Shown one piece after another: positions 40,237 through 53,464 of a stretch of DNA of 64,000 bases. Below the pieces are notes generated by a model. That model was not told the origin of the DNA, did no database searches, and saw nothing but the letters and a program-made list of their open reading frames with translations. Location: contig JAKNDB010000110.1 in NCBI GenBank assembly GCA_024305405.1, positions 3,224,001 to 3,288,000 of the forward strand, written 5' to 3'. How positions within the stretch are numbered: position 1 is the first letter of the stretch; each line of letters begins with the position of its first letter. Made by a program: the position numbers and the translations under genes. This stretch comes from Dirofilaria immitis. Taxonomy: Eukaryota; Nematoda; Chromadorea; Rhabditida; Onchocercidae.

Positions 40237-42058
40237 TATTATCAGTTTTTCGAATCACCACAAGGACGCATCGTTGTTTGTAATCAGCAGGTTTTATATT
40301 TGATAGTAAGGTAAAGTTTTCGTTTGAAAAATAAACTGGAACTGCTGAAAAATTGTTTATTATATTCGATAACTTTTGGAATGTTTTTTAAATATTCTGT
40401 TGAAAAAAGAAATGTCAAGAAATGGTAGCAGATAGAAATGAAACATCGTTAAAATTATTCGATATGCTCTAAATATTGCAATGATATTGAAAGCTCATAA
40501 AAATTTTCGCTCCTGATTTAAATATTTAACTTGCAAAATTTTTTTAAACAAATCTTTTCAAAAATTGAAGAACTTACTCCTTTACTGAATTCAAAGACTT
40601 CAATTGTCATTATATAATAATACACATAACATAGAAAGAAACTAGAGACTATTAACACTCCGAGAATCGTCTGAACTTCGCTAGATGGCATTCAAAATCA
40701 ATCTATTGCTGATAAAGATATCAAAGAATAAAATGCTAATCTGCAGTCATTATAGGAGGATAAATTGAATTGATGTTTTCTGATGATATAATACTTCAGC
40801 AAGGGAGTATATAAAACACACGACATCTAATTATGGCTGGATAGTTTTTCCATTTCTTTTTCGATTCATGATGACCTCATTTAACTATTTATCAATGTCT
40901 ATGGTGTTATATCTTATCATTTTTTAATTCCAAAAAGAAAAAAAAAAACTTTAAACTATGGAATTCGATCACTTTATTTCATTATATTTTCATTCTTCAT
41001 TCCGTAACTTATATGCTATCATGTCACTACCAGCAAGAATATGTTAACTATCATCTCGACTTTCTATTCACAATAGAGCTTAGGAATATAAATTAAACAT
41101 CAATATATAGTATTAGCTCATCTATTATACTGAGATATCCTGTGAGAAAAGTAGACGCTCCCAGAAACATCTGCCATAAAACGATATGTATATAATTGTA
41201 TTTGTACAAACTTTTCAGTAATAGCTATTTGCGCGCTCACCATTAATAATGGAAGCAAAAAAATGGCAGAGATTGTAATGATATTCTACGAACTGCATAA
41301 TAATGTGCAGCACATTTAAAATTCTCCTGTGATTTTTTTTCTTCCTTAATATATCTCAGATATAAAAAAAAAAAAGTATATAATATGAAAGAATGATTAG
41401 TTATCTTTATTTGTTCATAAAATTGAGAAGGAGAAAGCGAAGGATAGAATAATAGAATAAATTAGCATAGAATAAGATGAATATCAAGACAATGATTATC
41501 TTAAGAAAGTTTAATTTATCATAGATAACATTGAATTTTCTTTTTCCTCATCACAGTTTTTACTTTTTCTACAAAGTATTAGTAAAGGCAATAAACTCAA
41601 AATGATTATCTCACAAAAACAACTTTAAGATTCTCTCTTTAGAAAAATGAAAAGAAAAAAAAACTGAATTAGCTTCAGATATTAATTAATAATCTACCTC
41701 GTCAGTAAGATATTCATTAGACAATTACACAAAGGCAGAATCTTATTACACAATGCATTGTGAACTAAAATATTATAAAGATGTTTCAAATAACAAAAAT
41801 TATGAATAATACATGTAATAGAAAACTAGAAGGAATAATATTAGTAGGAAACTTTTCCCACTTCAAATATATTATATCCTTCTAGTTCATTAGGATCAAC
41901 GAATTAGCAGGATATTTCTATCGCATATGTCATGAAAGATTTAATAAGAATAATATATAAAATAATTATAGGAATTCAAAGACGATTTGTTTAGTAGCAG
42001 AAAATTCAAAAAGGATGATTTTGAAAGGAGATAAGAAAAAACGTCGAAAGGCGAGTAT
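40237..42058. other. Upstream region of the FGF-receptor gene
   Basis: Expected to hold the receptor promoter and the 3' flank of the candidate exon at 42.1 kb. I see no exon, RNA gene or clear regulatory motif. Confidence 0.45.
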
Positions 42059-42232
42059 TTAATTGTCGTCACGGATAGCTCGTAGTTTTTGCGCAACGTG
42101 ATTCATTTCAGACGCATGCTTGTATTTGCTTGAGTCGATTTTTCAAATATGAGCATTTCTTGCCTATAGGTACCCATATAGGTAATTCTAATGGAATTTT
42201 CGGAGAAGGGTGAGCGGTGGAGCCAATGATTG
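42059..42232 (-). CDS. Candidate terminal exon of an unknown gene
   Basis: I do not recognise this product. After an acceptor (GGTTTCAG) at 42233 an open frame reads NHWLHRSPFSENSIRI and then MGTYRQEMLIFEKS. It reaches a premature stop at MRLK unless one base is added at the TTT run 42106-42108. It then continues as MNHVAQKLRAIRDDN and stops at 42059. The same one-base homopolymer defect is seen in the sure genes of this window, which argues that this is a real last exon. No upstream partner exon was found between 42.3 and 47.4 kb, so it could also be a relic or chance. Confidence 0.3.
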
Positions 42233-43464
42233 CTGAAACCTGTTTTTGTTTTAAAATCAACGGAGACATTCCTTTTTCGCGCATTCTTCTCGTAATGATG
42301 GCATTCAACATCACACTTTATAATCAATTCTCTTTTTTCAGTATGTGTGCACCACAAATAACAAGTATAAAATCATTCTTGGTGATGATATTTTTCTCGG
42401 TTCTGTCCTCTACAACTAAAGAATTCTTTTATTAAACAGAAATATCAGAAATTTCAAAATTAATCCATCCGATTATTTCACTATTTTTAAATTTGAACTC
42501 ACAAAATAAATTATAAGCAAAGTTACAAGTATTTCACTAATGCTATAAAAAATATTATTATTTTTAGAATCACAGAGTTGGCAGTATGCTTATTTTTCTT
42601 TTTTTTCCTCACCATTTTCACTTCAATTAAAGTCACACGGATGAAAATTCACCATGAAATAAACAACCATTAAAGTTACTTCGAAGGCTGAATATAAAAG
42701 TTTAACATTAAAAACAACAATTAAATTATCATAGATAATTGTTTGATGATTTTCTTAACTGAATAATTTATTACTCATTCGCTTATCACTGCGAAAAATG
42801 ACCAACAAATATGAATTGATATTGATTGCTATCATGAACTTGATAGGAATAAATTGAAATATAAATGGATGATGAGAAAGAAGTTAAGAATACAGAAATG
42901 GATGAAATTCCTTTTAAGACCGGTGCATTCAATAAACAGACACTGAACAGGAATGAACGAATAGACACAGACATATACATACATATTCACTCAAAGATAT
43001 AGACAGACACTGATCCATCCACATACACATCACATGCATTCACCTTTACATACATACACAAATTCATTTTAGTGATAATATTGTTAATGTGATTGTGATA
43101 TCTATGTTGGCATTTATTGTCGTAAAAGATGAAACGCGATTAATGCTTCGCAGCAAATTGCGTTACTTACAACGTGTCTATACCAGTGTGTCCCTTTCTC
43201 ACTTCATTCTATTAAAGAATTGTAATAAATGTGGTTATTACAAATACTCAAAATCTTATCATTTATTTAGCATGACTAATATCTTTGACATTCGTAATAT
43301 CATCAAGAAGGACGAGAGTGAGAAGCAATGATTAAGTTGGTCTCCGCACTTCTTATCTTTGTTTCACCAATTTCTGAAAATGCGAAATCTTGGAATTTAA
43401 ATGAATTCATGTTTTCATTAGACCTGAAATTGTTAAGTTCACAGTTTTATTTATTTATATTCTA

Positions 43465-43502
43465 ATATCCATATATATATATATATATATATATATGGAT
43501 AT
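43465..43502. repeat. (TA)n tract forming a perfect palindrome
   Basis: About thirty bases of alternating T and A bounded by ATATCC on the left and GGATAT on the right, so the whole element is its own reverse complement and could extrude as a cruciform. Confidence 0.85.
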
Positions 43503-44683
43503 GAATAGTTGTTGCTTAATCAAAAAAATGCAAAAATATGGAAAAGAGAATAACTAAGAGCTTCTTGCATCACAAATTCTCTTCCCATTTACTAATATTC
43601 ATAATGAGCATTATTTCAACCAGATTTCAATTTATGCAATTACAACAACAATAATTTTCTAATGGGGCAAATATCGTGAAATGTGTTAAATCCTACCAGC
43701 AAATTTAAAGCTAATTTTACTCGCTGAATGGATTTTTTCTCGAATCTTTATGTTTACAATTGTTTAGCAAACTACAATTTTGAAATGTATTATGCGTTAT
43801 TTGGTTCATGACAAAACATGATGATATTATTGAACAAATATTGTCATAATAGCAAAAAAATAAATAATTTATTAAGTTAAATAAATTAATAAAAGTGATC
43901 GTAAAATGGGTAAAGAATTACTTCCGTAATGATTGTGTCCAGAAAATGAATTTTATTAATAGAGAACAAATTGTTTTTAATATTTCAACTAATTCTTTCA
44001 AATGAAGTTCAAAAATATTATACTCAGCAACTACTATTGTATAAGTGAAAGAAAAGCAATAAATAGATCAACTGATTATATATCACAATAAATGATAGCT
44101 TATCAATAAATAAAAGGTTATAAATGAACTTCTGGGAAGAAGTACTGAAAAATAAAAGACGTAATGATTAATCATCAAGTATAAAAATAATACAACAGAA
44201 TATCTCACCATTTGTTATTTCAAATTGCATTTTGCTAATTTTGACCGAGCAAACTGTAGAACATTAATAATATAAAAATTGAAAATTAAAAGGAGTAATT
44301 AATGATGAGAGCAGGGTTCTGTAATTTTCACAGTTCAGAGGTAATTTATCAGAATTATAAGTCAACAAACCTTTCATAACTCCTTCTTCATACCCGTTGT
44401 AAATTCGTTCGCTTTATGATGCTAAATAAATCTAGTGTGTTTTTTCTAGAAATGCATTACGGATGCTCTTTATTTGCGTAAAAGGAACTTCATTAGAATT
44501 AATGATCCTTTTGCCCGAAACTTATTGCTAACATCTTTCCAATTTTAACATCCACCCCAAACGGGGAACGAAAACAAAGTTTGATTAATTCTATTTGAAC
44601 TTACTTAATCGTTAAATGTTTCATTATTTCAACTTACTAAAAAGCTCTTTTATTGAAGGCAAGAAATTAACCTATTTTTCATC

Positions 44684-44699
44684 ACGCATGCGCATGCGT
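44684..44699. repeat. 16-bp GC-rich perfect palindrome
   Basis: ACGCATGCGCATGCGT equals its own reverse complement and alternates purine and pyrimidine throughout, a pattern that favours Z-DNA. It stands alone in AT-rich intergenic DNA. Confidence 0.8.
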
Positions 44700-47453
44700 T
44701 TTTGTGCCGTATGCAACTTCTTCGAATTTCCAATATGAGCAGCTTTTTTTTTTTTGGCTTGCATTCATCACTTTTCTGCTAAAGAAAGACGTAGGATAAA
44801 CCAATGGCACTTACTATACATCTAGTTATTACAATCATTTTTTAAAACCTAAATATAGTATCGAGAAATATTTGCAAAAATACGGATGGAAATTAAAAGA
44901 TTGTCCTTACACGTCATTTCGGGAAAGCTTTATAAGTAAAAGAAGGTGTGGATTATTTAGAAGTTATTTAAATGGTCAATTATCAACGAATAATTATCAA
45001 CATTATGTCTGCAATGTAATAGTACGATAATAAAAACAACTAGATAATGATTACAGAAAGTTTCCATTTTTCTGCTATTCGTTTTCGTAGTTGCTCGTAT
45101 CATCATTTTAATTCAAATTGATTTCTAATTTATACAAGTTCCACTCTCTTATTGAAGAAATCTTTCCTCTCAGCTCAATTTTATATCATCATCACATACT
45201 AAAATTTAAAAACAATCATTGTGTGCCATGCCGGAGTGATGAAAACCTGATAATTCATTGAATAATAAATATGTTTTCATCTCCAAATTCGTATATATGC
45301 TTTATATTAGTTCATCATTTCGCATGATAGGGATTGATATAATAAAGAGTGAGTAATATTTGCAAAATGAAAACTTTAAAACAATCCTCGTATAGATTTC
45401 TTGTAGAGACTAAGAATGCATTCCGAGATAACTCTATACTAATTTAGGGTATATGCAAAAAATGTAAGCATAACTGTATTACGATAAATTGCTACGAGCG
45501 CTACAATAATTATTAGATTGATAAAATAATAAATCGCAAACTTATTACAGTGACTCAGAAGAGAATTAAGTAAACGTTGAATTATCTCTTAGCAAGTCGG
45601 CAAATTTTATTCTGCTGATTTCTAATAATTACAGTCATAACAAAAGATTCGGAAATAAAAGTTACAGTAGATTGATGAAAAGACATTAGTGACAATGTCT
45701 ATATCCTTTGCGGCAACTTTCCACCTCTATGTAAATTTCTTATAAACTAATCATTTTTTAAAAATTGAAAGATGAAATTATAGAACTATATTTAGCATCA
45801 ACCACTGAAATTCACTCTGCTGATTTCCTAATAATTAGTTAAAGTGATCTCCTTCAAATCATACTTCCACAACGAAAACATAATACCATGATTTACTGAT
45901 CTGAATTATTTTCTGGTAAGGTAAGTTTAAACTGATGCAGAAATTCCAGAAAGTTAAAATACTCAAAAGATATTTCAAAATTTCATTTGTGAAATTCTGC
46001 GTATAAAAATCTTTATCTTATGGAACAACACAAAGCAGTTTTGTGATTTGATTGAATAGACCTCAAATCTGTGGTCTTTGATAATATATTCAATTGCTAA
46101 CCAATAGATGCACTTTTTAAGGTAATAATTTTAACCATCTTTTGAACTATTAAGTAGAAAATGTAGTGAAATAAGTAATGATGTATATATGTATATATAT
46201 GTACTTGTTATGAAAATGTAGACGAATAAAAGCGTGATCTGAAAGAAACTAGTTAATATTTGTTGAACCATGAAAAGCATTCTGTCTTTTTATTCAATAA
46301 AGATTTGGCTATAAATTACTGTTCAACGGAAATCTCATATGCATTTAAACCTGTCACTAACGAAATACATTCCTGTTGCTATCAAACTGAATCATGAGAA
46401 AAACTTCCAGAGTTTTTGCATCATTGGAAGACAAGTTGGACACTAATTATCACAAGCAGCCATCTATCCAATGCTTCAAAGGACTATCAACTTTTCCATC
46501 AAGGCGACTTTGTGAACAACGGGAATCAAATCTACAAAATACGGGATTTTTAGGTTAAAGCCAAGTCTGGGATATCTTAAATTTCTGATTCAAACAAAAA
46601 ATCTATCATCCTGTCTACCACAATTGGACATCTATCATCATTTTAGATCATAATTACATAAAATCGGGCATTAAATAAATTATTTTGTGGCACTACACAA
46701 TTGACAGTTTTTAAAAAGGATAATCTAAAAGGCAGAGCATTGTAACGCTTCAATTATAAAATCAACTAAGAAAAAGGACATTTTCTATGATGGAAAAAAA
46801 CTAGAAAAAAAAAACAAGAACAAAACAAACGAGTTAACTTAATTGAATACGATGAGGTTTCCTGTTCACAATAATCATCTCAACAATAAGTGACTAAAAT
46901 CGACATTGCAATATTCTGATAGACTAATAAGTACATAAAAATAAATGCACTGTAAAGCAGATTTATGATTAACCCTAAATACAGTATTGGAAAAATCACA
47001 AAAATTAAGATTAATTGAAAAAGACGAAAAAATTCTTATTGATTTGAATTGATTATCATATAATTTCTCTAATGAAGACAACTTTGCGATAAATCCTTTT
47101 GGTATTGCTAACTTTTAAACATCTTAACAACAGCAAAAATGAGGAAACAACTATAACAAGTCATACCTGCTTGAAATTTTTGAAAGCGAGTAAGAAATAA
47201 TTGCGATGAACGATTTAGCTTATTGGATCAAATTCTAACAACACTGAGAAAACATATGTTTTCCAAATGATTCCTACAAGCGCGGGGACAATATCTTCAA
47301 TTTCAATTTGTTTATTTTTCAAGAAGAAATTTGTTCCTAACTTTAGGCTCAAAATACATGGAATAATAGCGATTTGATTGTCATTGCAGTGAAGAGATCG
47401 GTCTAAAGTGAATTATCATGCAAACTTTTGCTCTTTCATATGTCATATTCAAA

Positions 47454-50400
47454 TTAACCAGGAGCTCCTTTGTGAGCCAAAAACTCCAACAAGGTTTCAA
47501 TTTCCACATTTATATTGGCAGTAGCACGACCGATTCGTTGCGCAATTTCATTCGTTTCGCCATCATCAAATGACCGACCGCAGAATGATGCAACCATTGC
47601 CTGCGCATGTGCATCGTCACTTAAATTTACAGATATTGTAAATTATCAAAAATAATTCCATTTAAATAATCTCTTTTCTTTACTACAGAAACGACACTCT
47701 CACTTGCGATTAATGCATGCCAATCACTTATTCAAAATGATTGATGAAGTCCCTTAGTCCCTGACAATATAAAACATTTTCTTCCCTCAGATATTCTTTG
47801 CGTAAGCTAAACTAACGAAAATACGTATTTGACAAGTTCAATTTATAAAGTTAAAATAATAATAATAACCTGGCGACAGATATATTGCTCCCATTCTTGT
47901 GCTTATCCGAATGCCTTAATAATAACTTATCACGTAACTCGAGCATGTCAATAAAGCTACGACGTTTACTCGGCGTTGAACGAATTTTATGCGGTGTTGC
48001 TGTTAGGTCCAGCTAAAAATTTTTGAAAACATTGAGTTGCTCTAAAAGATATTAAAATTTCAGAATGAATATTTCCAAAAATTAGTAACAAAACTTATAA
48101 TATCCGATGAGATAACGAGAAATATTTTCAAAATATGACTCTACCAAAGCTTTCTAATATATCTTAATCAGCAAAGCAATATGATTCGTACTTGTTTCAA
48201 TGCATTGTTCAACTCGCCACATTTTGTTCGAATCTCGGAATAGTGCAAGATAGTATTTTTAACGATTTCATGTATTTCAGCTACCCAAAACTTCATTGAC
48301 AAACCGAGAGCACGCCTACACTCGTTGATAAATGATTGAGATTGTGCTACTGCTTTATCAAGATTGTGACTGTTCCATAACTGAATATGAATCACTATAA
48401 ATTTTCAACATTATATTTGAATTAACTACCGCAGTTTCAACTAACTGTCGAATTGCTCAAACTATCATATACTTTTATTTTCTTCAGTGATATCCAATTA
48501 CTTCCAAATAATGCAAGTAAAGAAATCAATTTAAAAAGAAAAAAATATGTGCAGTATAAACCTGTAAATATTCTCCCTTGTGATCAGCGTGCGGAGTCCA
48601 GTCCATCACCGCAGACCAATCCTTGAGCAATAATGGTTCGACCTAAATATTATCACTATTAATCAAAATTCAGTAATTTCAAATAGCTAGCAAAAATTAT
48701 TTGCTGACACAAAGCACTTTTTATATGATTATATCAGAACGAGGAAATTCAAATTTGAAATATTATAATGAATAACTTATTTTGCGTAAAATTCAAGATT
48801 ATTGTCATATATTTCATCAAATCGAATCACATCACAACAGAAAGCAGCGAGCTGAGCTAACACAAATAAAATATAGAAAAATCTAATGAAAACGCAAAAG
48901 AAGCAAACTTTTATGCCAGCTTGAAGCATGCAGAGAATACCCTGCTTGGTATAGAGATCACCGCGGTTCAAATGTGGATATAAAAATTTGACAGTCATTT
49001 TAACATCCACTTTACTAAGCTCCTTGCGAATTTTAGATAGTAATAAACCAAGCAACTTTGCGCAAGCTTTATTGCTCTTACATTCATCCACCACTTCACA
49101 TTTTGGATCACAGTCCTGGTGAAAGCATGGACTCTTGGACACATATATCACTGCTTCGAAAAGATCCACCTACAACTTTGCATGGTTTAAAAAATTATTT
49201 CTTTTCCATTTTTGCAAACAGATTCAAATCTTTTTTGACATATAAACACTAAGAAAAAGAAGTAAGTGAAGGAAAAGGAATTCCTGTACTCTGATTCGAG
49301 TGATAAATTTTAAAAAGTGAAAATTGAAAGTAATAAACCTTATATTTCGAAATAAGATCATAAATAGCAGCAACAAGTTGCTCTTCAACATGAAGTTCAC
49401 TTCGGCTTTCATGATAGAAATCTCCTCGATATATATAATCATCACCGATTAGCGTAAGAATTAATCCACTGCTCTCATTCTTGTGTTCCAGGAAACAACT
49501 TTGCACATGTTTTGGAACATGAAATTTCGATGGTCCATTTGTACAATCACCATTACATTTGCAACTGAAATATGAGTTTAATTTCGCAGTCAAACCGTAT
49601 CCTGCAGTTGGATTTAAGCTAAATTCAATTCGTCAAAAATAATAAAACAATGACAATAAAAGGAAGTTGCCGAGCAAGTTATACCTGCTACTACAGAATT
49701 CATACATTGTACGGCATGGACATTCTTTCTTCACGCATTGCTTTTTTCCTTTGGTACACTGGCATCCTTGTGTCGACTTCGCACTCTGGAATATTTGGGC
49801 GTTATGATGGGCTACAAAGCGCATTGACAGACAGGATTATCCATGACCGCTACACTGAGGATTATTTCATAATGTCAATTTTGGGTTTATCCGAAATTAC
49901 TAGCCGAAAAACAGTCATTTTTAAACAAAGTTATGAGAAAATGAAGCGTTATTTACAGGAATCAAAATTAAAGTGATAGTAATTTGGATCCTATTTTTCT
50001 CTCAGAGAAATTCGGATCAAAGCTTCAGATTTCTACTTGAAGAAGATGGAAAAATCCAAAATTGTTATCAAATACTTCGAAGATTTTTTGAAGAGTTCAA
50101 TTTCTCTCGACTATTTTCGTGATAATCAATAATTCATGAATATGTATTCATACCTTAAGGACTTTTTCTGTGGCTCTTTATTTTTGCATATCTGCTTGCA
50201 GGCACAGAGTTTACTACATGGTTCCTTGATCCGTAAGCAATCACACCGCTCCGATTTAGAGCATGCATTCTTTGCTGGTCTTGTTGGATCGGTTTCACAC
50301 GAGCATTTGCATATCGCTTGGTTGAGGCAGTCACCGCGGTACCTGAAGTTTAATTAGGACACGTTTAGACAAATACTCTCGATTTGCGTGTTCGAATTGA

Positions 50401-51640
50401 AGACAAATGTCATAAAGAACGAATTATAATCTATTCCATTTTTTTACATTATTAACCGTCAGATGTACGAAAATGGAAATCAGTAAATAAAATAAGGTCG
50501 AAATATTTGAAATTATCGGCTATTGAACAGAAATCAGAAAGCAAGTTCTGTATTTTTACGATTTATGGCACCTTTCTAACTCGTGATCAAAGAGAGCGCT
50601 ATTACCCCAGTGCAGCTTTCATTATTTCGTTAATTTAAGAAATGAATAATTTTCAATAAATTGCGATTATTACAACTGTACAGTTTCCTTATGACCTTCA
50701 TGAACTTTAACACTAAAAGAAAAAAATTCGTCTTGATTGTACAAGTCAAATTTCAAGTCGCCAAGTTCGACGCCGTATATTTTCACTAATTCGTTCAGCT
50801 TCCTATATTATCCTCAGTTTTCATTCTAAGCAAAATTTTTTTATTTTTCCGCAGCGATTGCATATCCTAATTGTATTGATTTGTATATATCCGCTTCAAA
50901 GATCAGCCTAAAATATATGGAAATATTTGGCGGACTCAGTCTTTATAAAGTGCCACGATGTCAGTTGTTAACGACATTACTTAATTCATAGGCTTACTAA
51001 ATTGTCAGTAGTTCAAATTGCAATGAAAAAACGTTACAGTTTCCTCAATTTATTTGAACTTTTCGAAATCTCATTGTGTTAAAAATCAGGAAATAGTTGT
51101 ATGTGCATATTTGTGTGTGTTCACTCAATTGATTCTGTTAGAGTACTTATGACAAGCATCACAATAATATAGTTCCACAAGGTAATATTTAAAAAATTCG
51201 AATTGATGAGAACATATCCTCCTGCGAATTCCTACCAAAATCCCTATGAAGCACAAAAAGTGTTCCGTATTGACTCATTTCAACCTATCCAACAAAATCA
51301 AGATTTTCGAACTTATTTAGTACATAGTAGTTAATTCGAATATCTGATTTCTGGATGATATCAAAACAGCACGTATAAAAGATTGAAGGAACAGAAATTT
51401 TAAACAGTACCTTGCTGATTCACAGTGCTCATCGCACATACGTCGCGCACCATAACATGGACAGGAATCCGACGAACACCGGTTCTGTGCCGTAAGACAA
51501 TCACAACAGAACTGAGATGAAGCGGCCGGTTTACTCATGGCTGAAACCGTTTCTGCTCGACTCTGGCTCCAGATCGATACGTCACTCTTGGAGGATGCTT
51601 CAAGTAACTCTTGCAACTGAATTCGCCCAATGCTGACGCT
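47454..51640 (-). CDS. CXC-repeat protein fused to an AID/APOBEC-like zinc deaminase
   Basis: Ten recognisable exons: 51640-51411, 50342-50154, 49854-49685, 49564-49339, 49169-48909, 48851-48786, 48642-48562, 48380-48192, 48012-47870 and 47619-47454. Exons 1-4 encode successive cysteine modules of the tesmin/TSO1 CXC style (CCDCLTAQNRC, CPCYGARRMC; CKCSC; CDCLRIKEPC; CQCTKGKKQC, CPCRTMYEFC; CKCNGDC), which in that family bind zinc and DNA. Exons 4-6 hold a deaminase core. It has HVEE at 49392-49381, then 28 residues to SKSPCFHQDC (PC-x4-C, 49130-49110), then an RNA/DNA-editing-type strand-helix FLYPHLNRGDLYTKQG and LQAGIKL. This is the H-x-E/P-C-x(2-4)-C zinc site of AID/APOBEC enzymes, which turn cytosine into uracil in nucleic acid. 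A helical C-terminal region of about 190 residues follows. One base is missing at the AAA run 49816-49818. The frame after exon 6 needs a GC donor at 48785, otherwise it stops at 48777. The true start is unresolved. Confidence 0.8.
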
Positions 51641-51642
51641 CT

Positions 51643-53464
51643 AAAATACAATTGACGTACCAATCTGTCCCTCTACATCTTAATCATTTCCTGATGATGG
51701 ACAGCGACATACATACGCCTACGCACACACATACGTATATGCACAAGTTTAACCATTGGTCCTCATTAGAGTTCTATTTTCCAATTATTTGTAAAGAGGT
51801 GTCGTGGCACTACAACTAGCGTCTCGGTGGCGACGACTCTTGGCACGGCCTGCCCTCATTATGCCCATCGCTGTATATATTCGATCTCATCAAACGTTAA
51901 AACTGCCAAGCATGAAAGTCTTTGAGAATTCTTTTTGTTAACTGTGGCAATGAACAAGAAAAGATAGAGCCAACACATCATATCATATATGTCGCATTTT
52001 TAATCTTTCTAAAGTCCATTTTTCTCCCCAGAGTATCCGCCACAAATACCAAAATCCTCATTCAATGCTCTATTTGTCTTCGTATAACTGTGTTATTTTA
52101 CTCTCTTATATAAGTCTTATTTATTTTATTAATCACAAAGTACATTGCAAAGTAATTCGACATACAACATCATCTTATAAAATTGCAGGTTCACTTGAAA
52201 CATATGATCTCTTAAAAATAATTCCCAGCTTGAATTACTAAACCAACAACATTTATGGGAAGTGTAAATTATGGATAAGCCAAGGAGAAATGTTTATCTA
52301 TTTTATCGCATTTCAAATTTGCAAAAAAAAATACTCTTCAAAATCCAAAATTTAAAAAATAAGTCAAAATAAAGGGATACTGGGATGGAAATATTTCCTT
52401 TGATAAATGTTTATTTCTTATTTTTTATCATTCTGCATTTGAGATAAGAAAAAACTGATTTTTCAACATAGTTAAAAATAAATTTTTAGCATTACCATGA
52501 TAATGTTTGTTATCATCTATTATCGATAATGAAATCATTTATGCTATTATCGATAATCAAATATTTGAAACGATAAAAATACGATATTTGATATTAACGA
52601 AGTTAATACTTAAATTTCTCTTTTATGCAATATTCGGTTTCGGAAACTATAAGGCTGAATGAATTTCAAAGATTCATGAAGAGAAGTTATGAAGAGAAAT
52701 TTATGTTTCATTGTTGTTTTCATCAGCTTTATTGCAGAAGATGAATATCAGAACGGAAGAAAAATATTTACATTTCAAATTATTATAAATGAATATTTTT
52801 TTTTATTGATCTAACTTTTCCGGAGATAATCATGGAATTCTTAGTCCGACAACAATAAAGCTAGTATTTGGCTTCTATTTATATTTTTTAGGAAAGGAAA
52901 TTAGAAGAAAAAGAACTGGTATTTACGTAGTAAGATGTATTTTTACTCTATCAAGGAAGACTCTTAATGAATTTCATAAACATGACAAGAGCTTTTGAAA
53001 CATGCAAAAATGAATACTTAGAAATAAACTTGAGAAGGAAAAAGTATCTAATTATCCTTATCTTAAAAGATACAGGAATTATATGCTTACTGCTTATGAG
53101 AAATCTGTTTCTTAATATTATTTACTGTATTGATGTGAATATCTTGGAAATCTGCTCGTATTATAGTTTTTCTAATGAGTTATATTACTTTGATGAAATT
53201 TTAAGAATTATTAGTGTCTTTACAGCAGCTCTACTCAATCGCATAATTTTATTTGGCTCTTTATTAAATTTATAGTTTACATTGCCCCATTTGATTTGTA
53301 AACCTATATATGATAAGATTTATCAAAATTTAATCGTAATAACTAAAATCCATTATTTTTTATGCTGCTTGCATTCCGCTTTTTAATTATTATTTGGAAT
53401 CATTAAAGTTTAAAAAATGCAGCATTTCTCTGACTTTTCTCGTAATGATTAGAAATTCTAAGAA
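51643..53464. other. Upstream region of the deaminase gene
   Basis: It includes a GC-richer patch at about 51790-51870, whose minus strand could encode a short basic N-terminus (MGIMRAGRAKSRRHRDA). The phase does not join cleanly to the exon at 51640, so I do not claim it. Two identical palindromes lie at 52519 and 52546. No other exon is supported. Confidence 0.4.
52519..52557. promoter_or_regulatory. Pair of ATTATCGATAAT palindromes
   Basis: Two identical 12-bp perfect palindromes at 52519-52530 and 52546-52557, 27 bases apart centre to centre, about 0.9 kb upstream of the first recognised deaminase exon. Each contains TATCGATA (the core of the insect DRE) and GATA half-sites in both orientations. 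A regulatory role is inference. Confidence 0.35.

Larger units (their letters stand above)
42233..47453. other. Gene-poor stretch
   Basis: About 5 kb of AT-rich DNA. It includes a TA-repeat palindrome (43465-43502) and a GC-rich palindrome (44684-44699). No exon with splice support was found. A plus-strand frame at 43104-43331 lacks any motif. TTTATT at 47311-47316 could be the minus-strand polyadenylation signal of the deaminase gene, 138 bases past its stop. Confidence 0.45.

Noticed and set aside
43104..43331. Plus-strand 75-codon frame with a basic segment
   Set aside because: No motif, no acceptor and no neighbouring exon; length is within chance for this window.
49650..49976. Plus-strand 108-codon frame
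   Set aside because: It is the antisense shadow of the CXC exon of the deaminase gene.
51790..51870. Basic peptide MGIMRAGRAKSRRHRDA as first exon of the deaminase gene
   Set aside because: Attractive as a nuclear-targeting start, but no donor-acceptor pair joins it in phase to the exon at 51640.
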